A stretch of 64,000 nucleotides of DNA from RUG754 sp964345365 (GCA_964345365.1 CAYFQR010000001.1:5546-69545), one strand, 5' to 3'; shown: positions 44,923 through 54,882, numbered from the stretch's first letter. Translations and numbers: made by a program. Notes: generated from the letters alone by a model not told the origin.

Positions 44923-46338
44923 TCAGGCGGTTTCTTCGTTTCTTTTATGTCCCTCTTCCATAATGGCGAAGAGTACAACAACTATGAACTCGTTCGGAAA
45001 CGGTGAAAACTCTCCCGGATTTACCATGGACATGAGGAAAATGCCTCCGAAGGTCATAGCCATTGCGACGGTCTCTTTTGACCGGGTGTCCGATATCGTC
45101 TTAAGCCTTATTATTAGCTGTGTGGTATAGGCCACGAGCCCCACAAGTCCCATGCTTCCGATTATCTGTGCAAACCAATTATGGTAAAAGACGATGCTGC
45201 CCGGAACTCCCGTATATATGTCTCCGTTACGGCTGCTGCCGAGTCCGAGTCCGAAAAGCATATTTGACCTGTAGTCTTCAAATGCCCTTCTGATGAATCT
45301 CAGCCTGCTGTCATCCGAGTTCACAAAAAATGTTCCGTCCTCAAATCTTGACGCGAATAGCATCATGAATATTTCCACACCTGCGACAAGAGCGGGGATT
45401 GCAAGCAGGGCTGCAGCTTTGATATTTCTTTTTCTATGTTCTACATCGTAGTAGATAACGTATAATATGCCGACAACAAAGATTAGCGTACCGATGAGCG
45501 TACCGCCACGCGAGCCCGAAAGCATCAAACTAAGCATTATCGTAACGGAACCCAAGATATGCCCTATATTTTTGGTTGCGAAATAGAATGTTGACGGTAA
45601 TCCGAGAAGCATCATTGTCGCGGTTGTGTTTCTGTATTTGCAAAAAATTACTGAAAAATCCGCAAGGAATCTGTCAAGGTTGGCATAGTAGAATCTAACC
45701 GTCATAAATGCGGCAAACAGTGCTGCGGCATAGAGAACGGCCATATATCGTTCCCTTACGTCATAGCTTTTTTCGCAGGTAATATACGCTTTAGCTATGA
45801 TGTATACGCAGAGCATGCCGACTCCGAGACCGGCTATATAGTAAAGAGATGTGTAACTAGCAACGTTCATTATCGTATTTGCCCCGAGACCGCCAAGCAC
45901 CGTCGCAAATGAAACCATTATGAGCGGTATCAGGTTGGCGCCGGTTTTGAACGGTTTGGCATAGATAGCCAAATGAAACAAAAATGAACCGATTATTGCC
46001 GCAATCTCATATTTGTACTGCACAAGCATCACATCGTAATGCCGGAAAAACACGACTGACATCATGCTCAGCACCAATATCGGATACACTGATGCGAGCA
46101 GGTCGCCGCAAAAAATCAGGAAAAGGCAAAGAACCGCCGCCATAACCGTCATCCCCTGCTCTACGTTTATTATCGAATAAGCAGCGGCCAAAGTAAACAG
46201 CAGAGTGAAATAGTGTCTGCTGTTCCATATAGCTTCAAGGCTGAAGACTCGTTTATATTCAAGAACTTCTCCCTGCTCTATCATTCGTGGCATTGTCTTG
46301 TTTTCTAAGTTTACGTTTTTCAAATCAAAATACCTCAT
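44923..46338 (-). CDS. O-antigen ligase / Wzy-like polymerase family protein
   Basis: 471 residues with ~12 membrane segments. The signature LSGSRGGTLIGTLIFVV (~275-291) is followed by a large loop with DDSRLRFIRRAFEDYRSN and LFGLGLGSS, and then FYHNWFAQIIGSMGLVGLV with the conserved His. The family joins or polymerises lipid-linked glycans, or transfers them to wall or lipid acceptors. No glycan cluster lies adjacent, so the substrate is unknown. A putative processive glycosyltransferase is 6 kb away. Confidence 0.85.
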   Translation of the reverse strand: MRYFDLKNVNLENKTMPRMIEQGEVLEYKRVFSLEAIWNSRHYFTLLFTLAAAYSIINVEQGMTVMAAVLCLFLIFCGDLLASVYPILVLSMMSVVFFRHYDVMLVQYKYEIAAIIGSFLFHLAIYAKPFKTGANLIPLIMVSFATVLGGLGANTIMNVASYTSLYYIAGLGVGMLCVYIIAKAYITCEKSYDVRERYMAVLYAAALFAAFMTVRFYYANLDRFLADFSVIFCKYRNTTATMMLLGLPSTFYFATKNIGHILGSVTIMLSLMLSGSRGGTLIGTLIFVVGILYVIYYDVEHRKRNIKAAALLAIPALVAGVEIFMMLFASRFEDGTFFVNSDDSRLRFIRRAFEDYRSNMLFGLGLGSSRNGDIYTGVPGSIVFYHNWFAQIIGSMGLVGLVAYTTQLIIRLKTISDTRSKETVAMAMTFGGIFLMSMVNPGEFSPFPNEFIVVVLFAIMEEGHKRNEETA

Positions 46339-46403
46339 TAAAGCGCTTTAGCTTAACACACAAATAAATATTTTACCTCTACTACAATTTTTTGTCAAAT
46401 TTT

Positions 46404-46453
46404 CAAGTGCCGGTTACGATTCCGACATCAAGTACCGGTTGCCCTGCCGACAT
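46404..46453. repeat. Two imperfect 25-bp direct repeats
   Basis: CAAGTGCCGGTTACGATTCC and CAAGTACCGGTTGCCCTGCC begin units at 46404 and 46429, each ending in GACAT. Noncoding. Confidence 0.6.
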
Positions 46454-46482
46454 CAAAAAACATCAAAAACAATATTGAAGAA

Positions 46483-46530
46483 GGCTGTGCCTAAGCAATT
46501 TTTCTCCGTTTATCGCTTAGCGCAACAGCC
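46483..46530 (-). terminator. Terminator-like hairpin after the SPFH gene
   Basis: GGCTGT..GCTAAGC pairs with GCTTAG..ACAGCC (minus strand, with an internal bulge) and is followed by TTCTTC and, 10 nt on, TTGTTTTTG. The T-run is weak. Confidence 0.55.
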
Positions 46531-46595
46531 CTCTTTTCAAGAGATAAAATACCACTGCTTTTTGCGCGGCTTCACCCCATATTTTCAATCAAAGT

Positions 46596-47492
46596 TTATT
46601 TGAGAACTTCTTTAACTCCTGCTGCAAGTCCCGCAATGCCCTGAAGTTCCGACGGTATGATTATCTTGGTAGCCTGCCCCTGAGCCAATGTACCTAAGGC
46701 TTCAAGACCTCTGAGCTTAATTACGGCGTCATCTGCGCCGGCATTCTTCAGAGCGGTTATACCGTGAGCCTTGGCTTCGTTTACCATACGAATCGCTTCC
46801 GCTTCACCTTCGGCTTCTCTTATTGCTACCTGCTTGGCAGCTTCCGCATTAAGTATGGCGGCTTCTTTCTGTCCTTCCGCAATGAGGATTGCGGAGGATT
46901 TTTCTCCTTCCGCACGAAGGATTGCCTCTCTCTTTTCTCGCTCCGCTCTCATCTGCTTTTCCATCGCCTGCTGTATGTCGCGCGGCGGAGTGATATTCTT
47001 AACTTCTACACGGTTTATCTTGATTCCCCAAGGGTCTGTTGCCTCGTCCAAAACAATTCTGATCTTCGAGTTGATATGCTCACGCGATGTCAGCGATTCG
47101 TCGAGTTCAAGGTCGCCTATGATGTTTCTCAGCGTAGTGGCTGTGAGGTTTTCGATTGCCGCCATAGGATTTTCTACACCGTATGCGAAAAGCTTAGGGT
47201 CGGTAATCTGATAGTAAACCACCGTGTCTATTTCCATTGTTACGTTATCTTTTGTTATAACAGGTTGCGGAGCAAAGTCGATTACTTTCTCTTTGAGAGA
47301 AACTCTTCGTGCGACTCTGTCAATAAGCGGAATCTTGAAATGCAGTCCCACCTGCCATGTTTGCTTATATGCTCCGAGCCTTTCTAATACATAAGCCTGT
47401 GCCTGTGGTACTATTCTGATATTTGTCGTGATTAAACTGATTACTATTAAAAGTAATAATGCTAAAATTATTAATCCTATTATTCCCGGCAT
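46596..47492 (-). CDS. SPFH/Band 7 domain protein (stomatin/QmcA-like)
   Basis: 298 residues: N-terminal membrane segment (GLIILALLLLIVISLI, ~5-20), SPFH domain (~22-190, AYVLERLGAYKQTW ... GDLELDESLTSREHINSKI), and a coiled-coil rich in Ala/Glu (REKREAILRAEGEKSSAILI). Forms oligomeric membrane scaffolds. It is encoded directly after an NfeD gene (1 bp apart), the usual SPFH-NfeD pair. Confidence 0.94.
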   Translation of the reverse strand: MPGIIGLIILALLLLIVISLITTNIRIVPQAQAYVLERLGAYKQTWQVGLHFKIPLIDRVARRVSLKEKVIDFAPQPVITKDNVTMEIDTVVYYQITDPKLFAYGVENPMAAIENLTATTLRNIIGDLELDESLTSREHINSKIRIVLDEATDPWGIKINRVEVKNITPPRDIQQAMEKQMRAEREKREAILRAEGEKSSAILIAEGQKEAAILNAEAAKQVAIREAEGEAEAIRMVNEAKAHGITALKNAGADDAVIKLRGLEALGTLAQGQATKIIIPSELQGIAGLAAGVKEVLK

Positions 47493-47954
47493 TTATTTTT
47501 CCTCCTTTTTAACAACTATAAGTTTCACACCGGATATGTCCGAAATGATTACCGTCTCTCCGACATCGAAAGCCAATTCGTCATCCGCTGAAACAGCCGA
47601 CCAATCCTGACCGTTTAACTTGACGCGTCCGGGACTGTGGGCTGCAATGCTTTCGATTACAATGCCTTCCCGTCCTATTATCGCGTCGGTGTTTGTTTTT
47701 TCAGAGCCGGTTCTCAGTTTATTTACAAATATCTTTCTCGTAGTCGCAATCAATATAAGCGATATGACGAGAAAAGCGATAATCTGAGTCCATACCCCCG
47801 TTTTTAGAAGCGCAAGCCCCATTGCGGCGAATGCACCGCATGCCAGCCAAATTGTAGTAAGACCTACGGTCAGCGCTTCGATAATCAGAAATATCACCGC
47901 AAGCACAAGCCAGATCCATACCATATAGTCGGCAATGTTGAAAACTGCTCCCAT
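47493..47954 (-). CDS. NfeD family membrane protein
   Basis: 153 residues. Two or three membrane segments (~12-75), then a C-terminal OB-fold (IGREGIVIESIAAHSPGRVKLNGQDWSAVS, ~92-121, given here as family core). This is the short NfeD1b class that lacks the protease domain and works with SPFH proteins. It is first in the two-gene operon. Confidence 0.93.
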   Translation of the reverse strand: MGAVFNIADYMVWIWLVLAVIFLIIEALTVGLTTIWLACGAFAAMGLALLKTGVWTQIIAFLVISLILIATTRKIFVNKLRTGSEKTNTDAIIGREGIVIESIAAHSPGRVKLNGQDWSAVSADDELAFDVGETVIISDISGVKLIVVKKEEK

Positions 47955-48058
47955 GTTTTCTCCCTTCTGAATTAAAATATGTTTACATGTTTATTTTAAC
48001 ATATCCGGGCAAAAAATACACGTATTATGCTGATTATTTAATTCGTTTTTACAAAAAA

Positions 48059-49447
48059 TCATTCGTTCTTAATCGCCTCAAGCGCCGAAATCTTAACTGC
48101 TTTGTTCGCGGGATAATATCCCGATATGACGCCAATCGCTATCGAAAAGAAGATTGCGAATATTATCAAGGCCGGCGTAATTGCCGAGCGTCTCGTTATA
48201 TTTTCACCGCCGATAAGCGCCTGCATTATCGTCTCACCGGTTATACCCATTGGGAAAACTCCCATGGAGACAAGGTTCGCAATCACCGAAGCTATAATGC
48301 TGAATACGATTCCGCATATTCCGCCGATAAGCCCTATGCATCCCGCTTCCATGAGGAAAAGCGTTCTGATATCCTTAACGTAGCAGCCGAGAGCCTTCAT
48401 AATTCCTATCTCCTTCGTTCTCTCGGTGATGGACATTATCATGGTGTTGGCTATTCCGATTGCCGCGACGAAAAGTGAAATCGCGCCGAGCCCTCCGAGC
48501 ATCAGTTCGGTATTTCTCGCCTGCTTAGCCATTTCTTCCCTGAAGCTCTGCATGGACGACGTGTTGTAGCCTTGTGCTTTGATGGCGCTTTCTATCTCTG
48601 CAACCTTGTTTATATCTGCCGCCTTGACGAGAACCTCGGAAGGCGTAAGCTTGAGAGCGGCTGGTGATGTACCGGTCATCTTCGATACAAGCGTTTTGAA
48701 TGCTGCCGTATCTACAAAGAGCCCTTCCGATGTTTCCCAGCCCTTGCTGTAATCTTCTTTAAGCACTCCGATAGCCTTCATGTCCATTGAAGTCGATTTA
48801 GGGTTTTCTTCCATGGTCGAAATTTTTATTTTCATTGTTTCTTTGAGCGGGTCAAAAAACGGGTCCGGAAGCTCGGCATCGGGGTTGTAGTTTCCCTCTT
48901 CATCATACATAAACGACCATTTGTCGATTCGATTATTCATTTCGGATTTATATGTATCGACAAACGAATAGGCAAAGTCCTGCCCGGCAGCAACGAATAT
49001 AGTTCTTTCGTCACCGCCCGATGAAGGGAACTTCCCGTCATTCAGCTTAAAGCTCATGTCTTCCATGTATTTCACGTCCACGCCGACGAGCTGTGCCCAA
49101 TCTGCCTTATATCTCTCGTTTGAAGCAGAAACCTCTACAGTATATTCGTCCAAACGGTATTTAGGCATTACCGCCTTGACTCCGTCAATCTGCCGGAAAC
49201 TTTCAAACGCTTTATCATCAAGCTTAACGTTTGATTTAGCCGAATGGCTCGGATAGACTTGGATAATCGTCAGGTCGCCCATCCTTGCAATGCTCTGCTC
49301 CTGCGTTTCAGACATGGCGGCACCGACGGAAACCATTAGTATTATGGAAGTGCATCCTATAAATACGCCGAGAGCCGTGAGAAAGGTTCGTCCCTTTCTA
49401 CGCATTAGGCTATCACGGCACATTTTGAATAAATCTGATATTATCAT
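48059..49447 (-). CDS. MacB/FtsX-type ABC transporter permease
   Basis: 462 residues. Membrane segment 1 (FLTALGVFIGCTSIILMVSV, ~21-40), a MacB-like extracytoplasmic domain (~45-300), then three more segments. The FtsX signature is AIGIANTMIMSITERTKEIGIMKALG, read in two parts: AIGIANTMIMSITERT and EIGIMKALG (~325-350). Mechanotransmission-type exporter subunit. Its start overlaps the stop of the exported repeat protein by 4 bp (49444-49447), and the ATPase is upstream in the same operon. Confidence 0.92.
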   Translation of the reverse strand: MIISDLFKMCRDSLMRRKGRTFLTALGVFIGCTSIILMVSVGAAMSETQEQSIARMGDLTIIQVYPSHSAKSNVKLDDKAFESFRQIDGVKAVMPKYRLDEYTVEVSASNERYKADWAQLVGVDVKYMEDMSFKLNDGKFPSSGGDERTIFVAAGQDFAYSFVDTYKSEMNNRIDKWSFMYDEEGNYNPDAELPDPFFDPLKETMKIKISTMEENPKSTSMDMKAIGVLKEDYSKGWETSEGLFVDTAAFKTLVSKMTGTSPAALKLTPSEVLVKAADINKVAEIESAIKAQGYNTSSMQSFREEMAKQARNTELMLGGLGAISLFVAAIGIANTMIMSITERTKEIGIMKALGCYVKDIRTLFLMEAGCIGLIGGICGIVFSIIASVIANLVSMGVFPMGITGETIMQALIGGENITRRSAITPALIIFAIFFSIAIGVISGYYPANKAVKISALEAIKNE

Positions 49448-51282
49448 TTATCTCCACCATCTTCTGTAGCCGCCGATGACATTTCCGATTCGGAAGTCGC
49501 AGATGCCGTTTCCTTAGCACTCTCCTCTTCGTCCCACTTGGCCCAAAGAGCTTCCTGCTTTTTAATCTTAGCGTTCTTTCTCTTTTTCTTAAAAACAATG
49601 AGACCTGCTATCGCCGCTATGATGAGTACAACAAAGAATACCCATTTAGGGAGTCCGAGTATCTTGCCTGTATTGTCTTCCGGTTCCATCATATCGCCGG
49701 GGCCCATTTCCGGCATATCCGGAGGCATGAATTCGATAGCATTTAACTTAACATCAAACTCTCTCTTTTTAGTGTCACCGTTCGAGTCTTCGTATGTAAT
49801 CTCTATCTTAACGGAATTTTCCCCCGCGTTATTAGGGGTTATGGCGAATACAATCGTACCGTTCTTGCCCGATTCTATATTTCCTATAACCTGGTCGGGT
49901 CTTTCCGTGAAGATGTCTCCGGAAACCGATGCGGCCACATTGGATATCGCTGTCTTTCCCTTATTTACATAATTCACTGTGATGGCAGTTTCCATCCCCA
50001 CGGCAGCATCCATCGGGACAACCGGGGCGTCGAGCTTGAACTTGTCAGGCTGATATTCAGGTACGGAAACTTTGAGGTTTGCAGTTCCCTGCTTACGCAC
50101 ATTATTGTCTACATACTCATAAGTAAATGACAGTGAAACCGTATTTGCCGACATTGTAATTGAAGGTGAAACCTTCAGCGGAAGAGTCACTGATTTTGTC
50201 TGTCCCGCTCTTATTTTCTCGAAATAGAAGGTATTCATTCCGCCGTTTATCGTAAAGTCCGCTCCTGAATCGACAGTCGCAACCACGTTTTCAACAGCCA
50301 ATTTTTTGCCGGTATTTTTGAATGAGAGACTGAGGTTGAATTCGGAATTTGCAGCCACCGGCTTTCCGCCGTAATCGAAACCTGTGATGATTATATTAGG
50401 TACGGGTGCGTCGATTGCCTTGCCGTCCGCGCTTTCGCCGGTCACGGTTGCCGGTACGGATATCTTGAAGCTGTCCGATGCCTGAGCCATATCATTTTCA
50501 CTGTTAGATATATAATCGTAATTAAGCGTTACATCTAAGTACTGGTTCTGAGAGGCTATTCTGTCAAAAGCCTTAACCTTTATTTCTTTGGTTGCCGATG
50601 CGCCTGCAGCGATTGTACCGAGCTCAAAGGAAGTCTGCGCCTCTTGCATCATCAGGGATTCCGACGTCGTTACGCTGAGAATCGCATTGGATATAGAGCG
50701 CTTGCTTGTGTTTTTTGCTGTTACGGTTATGGTTCTTGTTTCTTTTGCTTTGATATTTCCTATGAGATCCCCTCTGCTGAAGATTATCGTCGGCTTGGTG
50801 TAAGTTTTAACCTGAGGCTTGTTAGCTTCCCATGCGGCATTCGCAGCGGCAGCATCAGCTGCAGCTTCGGAATTGCTGTAGCACTCGGTTATCGTGAAAG
50901 TCACCTGGTCATATGTTGCCGGAACTGCCGTACTGTTTTTTACGAACAAGCTGAGCTCCTTAGCACCGCCTTTATATTTAAGGCCTGTAACGTTAAGCAC
51001 AAGCGTATTTCCCGAGGTGCTTCCGTCAATCGCGACGGTTCCGTTGTTGAATCCGTCGGAAACGCGAGATATATCCGCTGCGGTAATTCCCGCTGTGCCG
51101 CTCGGGACCAATATGCTGACTTTAACAGCTATGGTATCGTTCTGTCTGATTTTTGCAATCGGCCCTGTCGAGCTGGTTATCGAATAACCGCTTCCCTGTG
51201 CGGTCGATGCGTAAGTCGGCATAGCCATGGCTGAGAATATCATCACCGCAGCCATTAAGATTACAATAAACTTTCTTATCAT
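49444..51282 (-). CDS. Exported CARDB/DUF11-like repeat protein with C-terminal membrane anchor
   Basis: About 612 residues. Signal peptide (MIRKFIVILMAAVMIFSAMA), then four or five Ig-like beta domains of ~110 residues with recurring VSVPATV / NTGKKLAVENVVATVDSG patterns. A late membrane segment (WVFFVVLIIAAIAGLIVF, ~560-577) and a charged cytoplasmic tail follow. AGGAGA is 8 nt from ATG 51282. It sits between the ATPase and the permease genes, so it is probably the periplasmic-adaptor analogue of this MacB-type system in a Gram-positive envelope. The substrate is unknown. Confidence 0.8.
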   Translation of the reverse strand: MIRKFIVILMAAVMIFSAMAMPTYASTAQGSGYSITSSTGPIAKIRQNDTIAVKVSILVPSGTAGITAADISRVSDGFNNGTVAIDGSTSGNTLVLNVTGLKYKGGAKELSLFVKNSTAVPATYDQVTFTITECYSNSEAAADAAAANAAWEANKPQVKTYTKPTIIFSRGDLIGNIKAKETRTITVTAKNTSKRSISNAILSVTTSESLMMQEAQTSFELGTIAAGASATKEIKVKAFDRIASQNQYLDVTLNYDYISNSENDMAQASDSFKISVPATVTGESADGKAIDAPVPNIIITGFDYGGKPVAANSEFNLSLSFKNTGKKLAVENVVATVDSGADFTINGGMNTFYFEKIRAGQTKSVTLPLKVSPSITMSANTVSLSFTYEYVDNNVRKQGTANLKVSVPEYQPDKFKLDAPVVPMDAAVGMETAITVNYVNKGKTAISNVAASVSGDIFTERPDQVIGNIESGKNGTIVFAITPNNAGENSVKIEITYEDSNGDTKKREFDVKLNAIEFMPPDMPEMGPGDMMEPEDNTGKILGLPKWVFFVVLIIAAIAGLIVFKKKRKNAKIKKQEALWAKWDEEESAKETASATSESEMSSAATEDGGDK

Positions 51283-51322
51283 ATAGTTTGTCTCCTGTTG
51301 CATTTTTTTACCCCTTTATAAT

Positions 51323-52084
51323 TTATTCTCTAACTTCTTTTTTTACATTTGAAACTGTGTTGCCGGCTTCATTCTTTACATTTGAAATTATTTCACCGTC
51401 CATAAGCGTGACTATCCTGTCGGCGTATTCCTTCATCTCAGGGTCATGCGAAACGAGTACGATTGTTTCTCCGTATTTTCTCGCGAAATCTCTTATCATC
51501 CTCATGACCTCTCTTGTTGTCTTGGTGTCGAGGTTTCCTGTAGGTTCGTCCGCAAAAACCACCTCAGGCCTCGTGACAAAGGCTCTCGCGATTCCCGCCC
51601 TCTGCTGCTGACCTCCGGACATCTGCCCGGGAAAGTGAAACATCCTGTTTTTAAGTCCGACGGCATTAAGCATCTTCATGGCCTCTATTTCTCTTAAATC
51701 CTTGGGCATTCCCTTAAACATCATCGGCATCGAAACATTCTCAAGCGCCGTGAGTTCGGGAAGCAGGTTATAGGATTGAAACACGAAACCGATATGTTCC
51801 TGACGAAAAGCGGCAAGCTGATTTTCATTCAGCTCTGAAATCGGGACTCCGCATATGTTCACAGTTCCCCTCGTCGGTTTCTCAAGCCCCGCAAGCTGAT
51901 TAAGCAAGGTTGATTTACCCGAGCCGGAAGTACCGAATATGCAACATATTTCACCTTTCATTATCTCGAGGTTTATATTTTTTAACGCCACGACCCGCTC
52001 TTCGCCCATGAAATAGACTTTTCTCAGATTCGTGACCTTGATTATCGGCTTTTCGTTTTTTTTATTTTTTTCTTGTTCTTGCAT
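51323..52084 (-). CDS. ABC transporter ATP-binding protein, MacB/LolD type
   Basis: 253 residues. Walker A GTSGSGKSTLLNQLAG (~49-64), Q-loop FVFQSYNLLPELTAL, signature MSGGQQQRAGIARAF (~150-164), Walker B VVFADEPTGNLD, H-loop LVSHDPEM. AAGGAAG lies 6 nt before ATG 52084; the in-frame TTG 52123 lacks one. The C-terminus carries a short duplication (ISNVKNEAGNTVSNVKKEVRE, split here as ISNVKNEAGNT and VSNVKKEVRE). First gene of a three-gene transporter operon. Confidence 0.93.
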   Translation of the reverse strand: MQEQEKNKKNEKPIIKVTNLRKVYFMGEERVVALKNINLEIMKGEICCIFGTSGSGKSTLLNQLAGLEKPTRGTVNICGVPISELNENQLAAFRQEHIGFVFQSYNLLPELTALENVSMPMMFKGMPKDLREIEAMKMLNAVGLKNRMFHFPGQMSGGQQQRAGIARAFVTRPEVVFADEPTGNLDTKTTREVMRMIRDFARKYGETIVLVSHDPEMKEYADRIVTLMDGEIISNVKNEAGNTVSNVKKEVRE

Positions 52085-52359
52085 GGTTATCTTCCTTGTG
52101 TGTTTTCTTGTCGACTTTTGCAATCGGACTTTGTACCTCTCACGGACTTAAGTCAATAGTGTTCTCAGCCGGATTACATAGACCTTAAATCGACAGATTA
52201 CTGTTTACCTCCTCAAAATCATACTCCCTTTTAGTCGTTTTCTCAACAAAAAACACTCTTTCTTTTCATATTTTTTTGTGGATTTTTGTAGTTTTTTTGA
52301 ATTTTATATCATTGATATTAAGATTTCATTACGACTTTATTAAAATCAATTTTTTGATA

Positions 52360-52391
52360 TTGACAGTGTACTACAGGTGATATACTGTCAA
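52360..52391 (+). promoter_or_regulatory. Promoter overlapped by a 32-bp palindrome (operator) before the glycosyltransferase
   Basis: TTGACA (52360-52365), 17-bp spacer, TACTGT (52383-52388). The same bases form an inverted repeat TTGACAGTGTA / TATACTGTCAA (one mismatch in 11) around a 10-nt centre. A dimeric repressor here would cover both promoter boxes. The rest of the 52124-52461 gap is A/T-rich with no gene. Confidence 0.6.
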
Positions 52392-52461
52392 GCAGAAAAA
52401 GCAATTTTCACAGAAAATACATATCATATTTGAGATTATATCAAAACAAGGGGGTATTTCA

Positions 52462-53727
52462 ATGTTTTTAGATTATCTCGGGTGGGGGCTCGGGCTTCTT
52501 ATTAAAGGTTTCGGTCTATATTTCACCGTAATTTCACTGGTTCATTTTTTCAAAAAACCTAAGCCGTTTTCGCACCATGCGGCTGAGACCGGGTTTGCTT
52601 GTCTGATAGCGGCAAGGAATGAGGAGGCTGTTATCGGGGATTTGGTTTCCTGTCTATTAAATCAAAATTATCCGAAACATCTAATAGATGTATTCGTAAT
52701 ACCTAATAACTGCACAGACAGGACGGAAACAGCAGCCGAAAATGCCGGCGCACATATAATAAATGTCGGGAGCGATGTCAAAAGCAAGGGTGCCGCTCTT
52801 AACAGAGCCATAAGGTTGCTTCTACCCGAACCGAAATACGATGCGTTTCTGATTTTCGATGCCGATAATATATTAAATGATGATTATCTCAGTGCCATGA
52901 ACGACGCTTTCGTTTCGGGGGCACGGGTTTGCAAGTCAAAAATTACAGCAAAAAATCCGTATGACAGCTGGGTATCCGGCTGCTACGGACTATATTTCGA
53001 GCTGTTCAACAAGTTTTTCAATGAGCCGCGTGCCGCGATAGGTCTCTCACCTAAACTCATCGGTACGGGCATGGCTGTAAAGCGAGATGTTCTTATTAAA
53101 ATGGGCGGTTGGAACACCGAAACAATAGCGGAAGACACGGAATTCAACGCGGAATGTGCACTGAGAAGAGAGAAAGTATCGTGGGTTCCGGATGCAGTGG
53201 CATATGACGAAGCGCCGAATTCATTTATCGTTTCACTCATACAAAGGAAGCGTTGGGTAAGCGGCATAATGGATGTCTCGCTTCTGAAAATCGGCAGTCT
53301 CGTAAGAGAGCTCTTCATGAAATATTATTACTCAAGGTCGCACAGGGCACTCGTCTTTGATTCCCTGATGATTCTGCTCGTTCCGTTTTTTCAGGTATTC
53401 TCCGTGCTGCCCGGCGCGATACTCTTCGCATCCGCTGCAGTGAGAGATACCGGGATTTTATACGCGCACGTATATCTGATAGGACTTGCAATATCATATT
53501 CGGTAACATTCCTGTTCGCATTATTCCTCGCCGGTTCCTCTCATTACGATACTCGAAGAATGCTGAAAGCGGCACTGATGTTCCCGATATTTACAGCCTC
53601 GTGGCTCCCTCTTGCAATCGTTTCCTGCGTAAAGCGCACTACGAGCTGGACGGAAATAAAGCATACCTGCTCACTATCTGCCGGCAATGGTGAAAAACGG
53701 GCATTTGCGGCTGTGCGCATCAGGTAG
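52462..53727 (+). CDS. Processive family 2 glycosyltransferase, membrane bound
   Basis: 421 residues. One N-terminal membrane segment, then the GT2 domain with ACLIAARNEEAVIGDLV (~47-63), the DAD metal motif in FLIFDADNIL (~130), EDTEFNAEC, and the QxxRW product-site motif QRKRWVSG (~262-269). Three C-terminal membrane segments follow. The QxxRW motif marks processive polymer synthases (cellulose/hyaluronan/PNAG type). RBS AGGGGG lies 8 nt before ATG 52462. It has no accessory synthase genes next to it and is monocistronic under its own palindromic promoter. Confidence 0.88.
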   Translation: MFLDYLGWGLGLLIKGFGLYFTVISLVHFFKKPKPFSHHAAETGFACLIAARNEEAVIGDLVSCLLNQNYPKHLIDVFVIPNNCTDRTETAAENAGAHIINVGSDVKSKGAALNRAIRLLLPEPKYDAFLIFDADNILNDDYLSAMNDAFVSGARVCKSKITAKNPYDSWVSGCYGLYFELFNKFFNEPRAAIGLSPKLIGTGMAVKRDVLIKMGGWNTETIAEDTEFNAECALRREKVSWVPDAVAYDEAPNSFIVSLIQRKRWVSGIMDVSLLKIGSLVRELFMKYYYSRSHRALVFDSLMILLVPFFQVFSVLPGAILFASAAVRDTGILYAHVYLIGLAISYSVTFLFALFLAGSSHYDTRRMLKAALMFPIFTASWLPLAIVSCVKRTTSWTEIKHTCSLSAGNGEKRAFAAVRIR

Positions 53728-53878
53728 ATGCCGGATTTCAGCCGGCGTTAAGCAGTCAAATTTTTCATTATGTACAAAAGCCGTCACCATGCTTTTCGGT
53801 TGTCGCTTCAGATAACTCTTACGGCTTCACTGTGAGAACAAAGCACGGTGAAGGCTCTCATACATAATACAATAAATA

Positions 53879-54689
53879 TCATACAACAAACGCGTCGCCT
53901 GCCATGGCGATTTTCACTTTGTCGCCCAGCCTTATTTTGAAGTCGATTATCGCATTCATGCCCGTGCAGTGAACAGGGAAAATATACTCTACCCCCATTT
54001 TCTCAATCTTATCTATGACTTCCATGCAATGTTCCTTGCTTGCCGAAAACAGATGCATGCCTGCAACAAGGGAATTTATTTTTTTGTTCGGAAATACACC
54101 TTGAATATATTTTAATATCGGCACTATCCCCTGATGGCTGCATCCGGAAAAAACATTCAGCTTGCCGCCTTCTTCGATGACCAAGGTCTGTTCGTGTTTC
54201 ATCGGGTCCGGCAAAAATTTGTCGCCTTCCTTGTAATGAAATATTCNNNNNNNNNNGGCCCTCGGCTCTCGGCACATCGCCTACGAGCCACACGCCCTCT
54301 TCAATTTTGAATGTTCCCTCGGTCTTGACTATCCTGTCATGATACTTTTTTAAGAACTCATCATCCCACGGAACTCCCGTTTCCGCTCCGTCCGAAAGGT
54401 CGAAAGTCGGTCTGAACGCATCCTTATGCACGTAAACTTCAGCGTGCTTGTTCACACCGAAAAATGCCTCGGTGCCACCCGTATGGTCGTAATGCCCGTG
54501 GCTTACGGTTGCATAGTCAACGTCCGCCAAATCAATTCCCATGCCTGCGGCGTTTTTTATCAGCATCGGTGACGCTCCCTGATCCATCAGTATCTTTTTC
54601 GAGCCGGTTTCTATAAGAACCGAAAGCCCCCACTCCGCATTACATTCCGTGCTCTCGGTCTTGTTATCTATCAAAAAACTTATTTTCAT
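53879..54689 (-). CDS. MBL-fold metallo-hydrolase with a 10-N gap
   Basis: About 265 residues. The metal motif SHGHYDHTGG (HxHxDH, ~residues 62-71) follows GASPMLIKNAAGMGIDL. After the gap come FSGCSHQGIVPILKYIQG and IFPVHCTGMNAI, which supply the further metal His residues. It resembles the dihydropterin/ribofuranosylaminobenzene-5'-phosphate synthase-like branch of beta-lactamase-fold hydrolases; the substrate is not known. The gap at 54247-54256 puts the halves in different frames. It is divergent from the methionine leader. Confidence 0.85.
54247..54256. other. Assembly gap (10 N) inside the MBL-fold gene
   Basis: Placeholder run between GDVPRAEG and IFHYKEGDKF. The frames on the two sides differ, so the true length is not 10. 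Confidence 0.9.
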
Positions 54690-54853
54690 AGTATGCTCCT
54701 TTCATAAGCAATTATTATATATATCGTTGCGCTAATTGATGTCGAAGCTGAGCAAAGCACGGTTAAAATCATCTCAAATAACCTGTGCTTATATTTGTTA
54801 CTATTATATACTGATTTTCATTGCTGAGCAAATAAAATATTATTATTTTTTTG

Positions 54854-54882
54854 TTGACAAGGCACAAATTATTTGATATTAT
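54854..54882 (+). promoter_or_regulatory. Promoter of the methionine transporter leader
   Basis: Perfect TTGACA (54854-54859), 17-bp spacer, TATTAT (54877-54882). Transcription should start near 54889, giving a ~400-nt leader before metQ. Confidence 0.85.
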
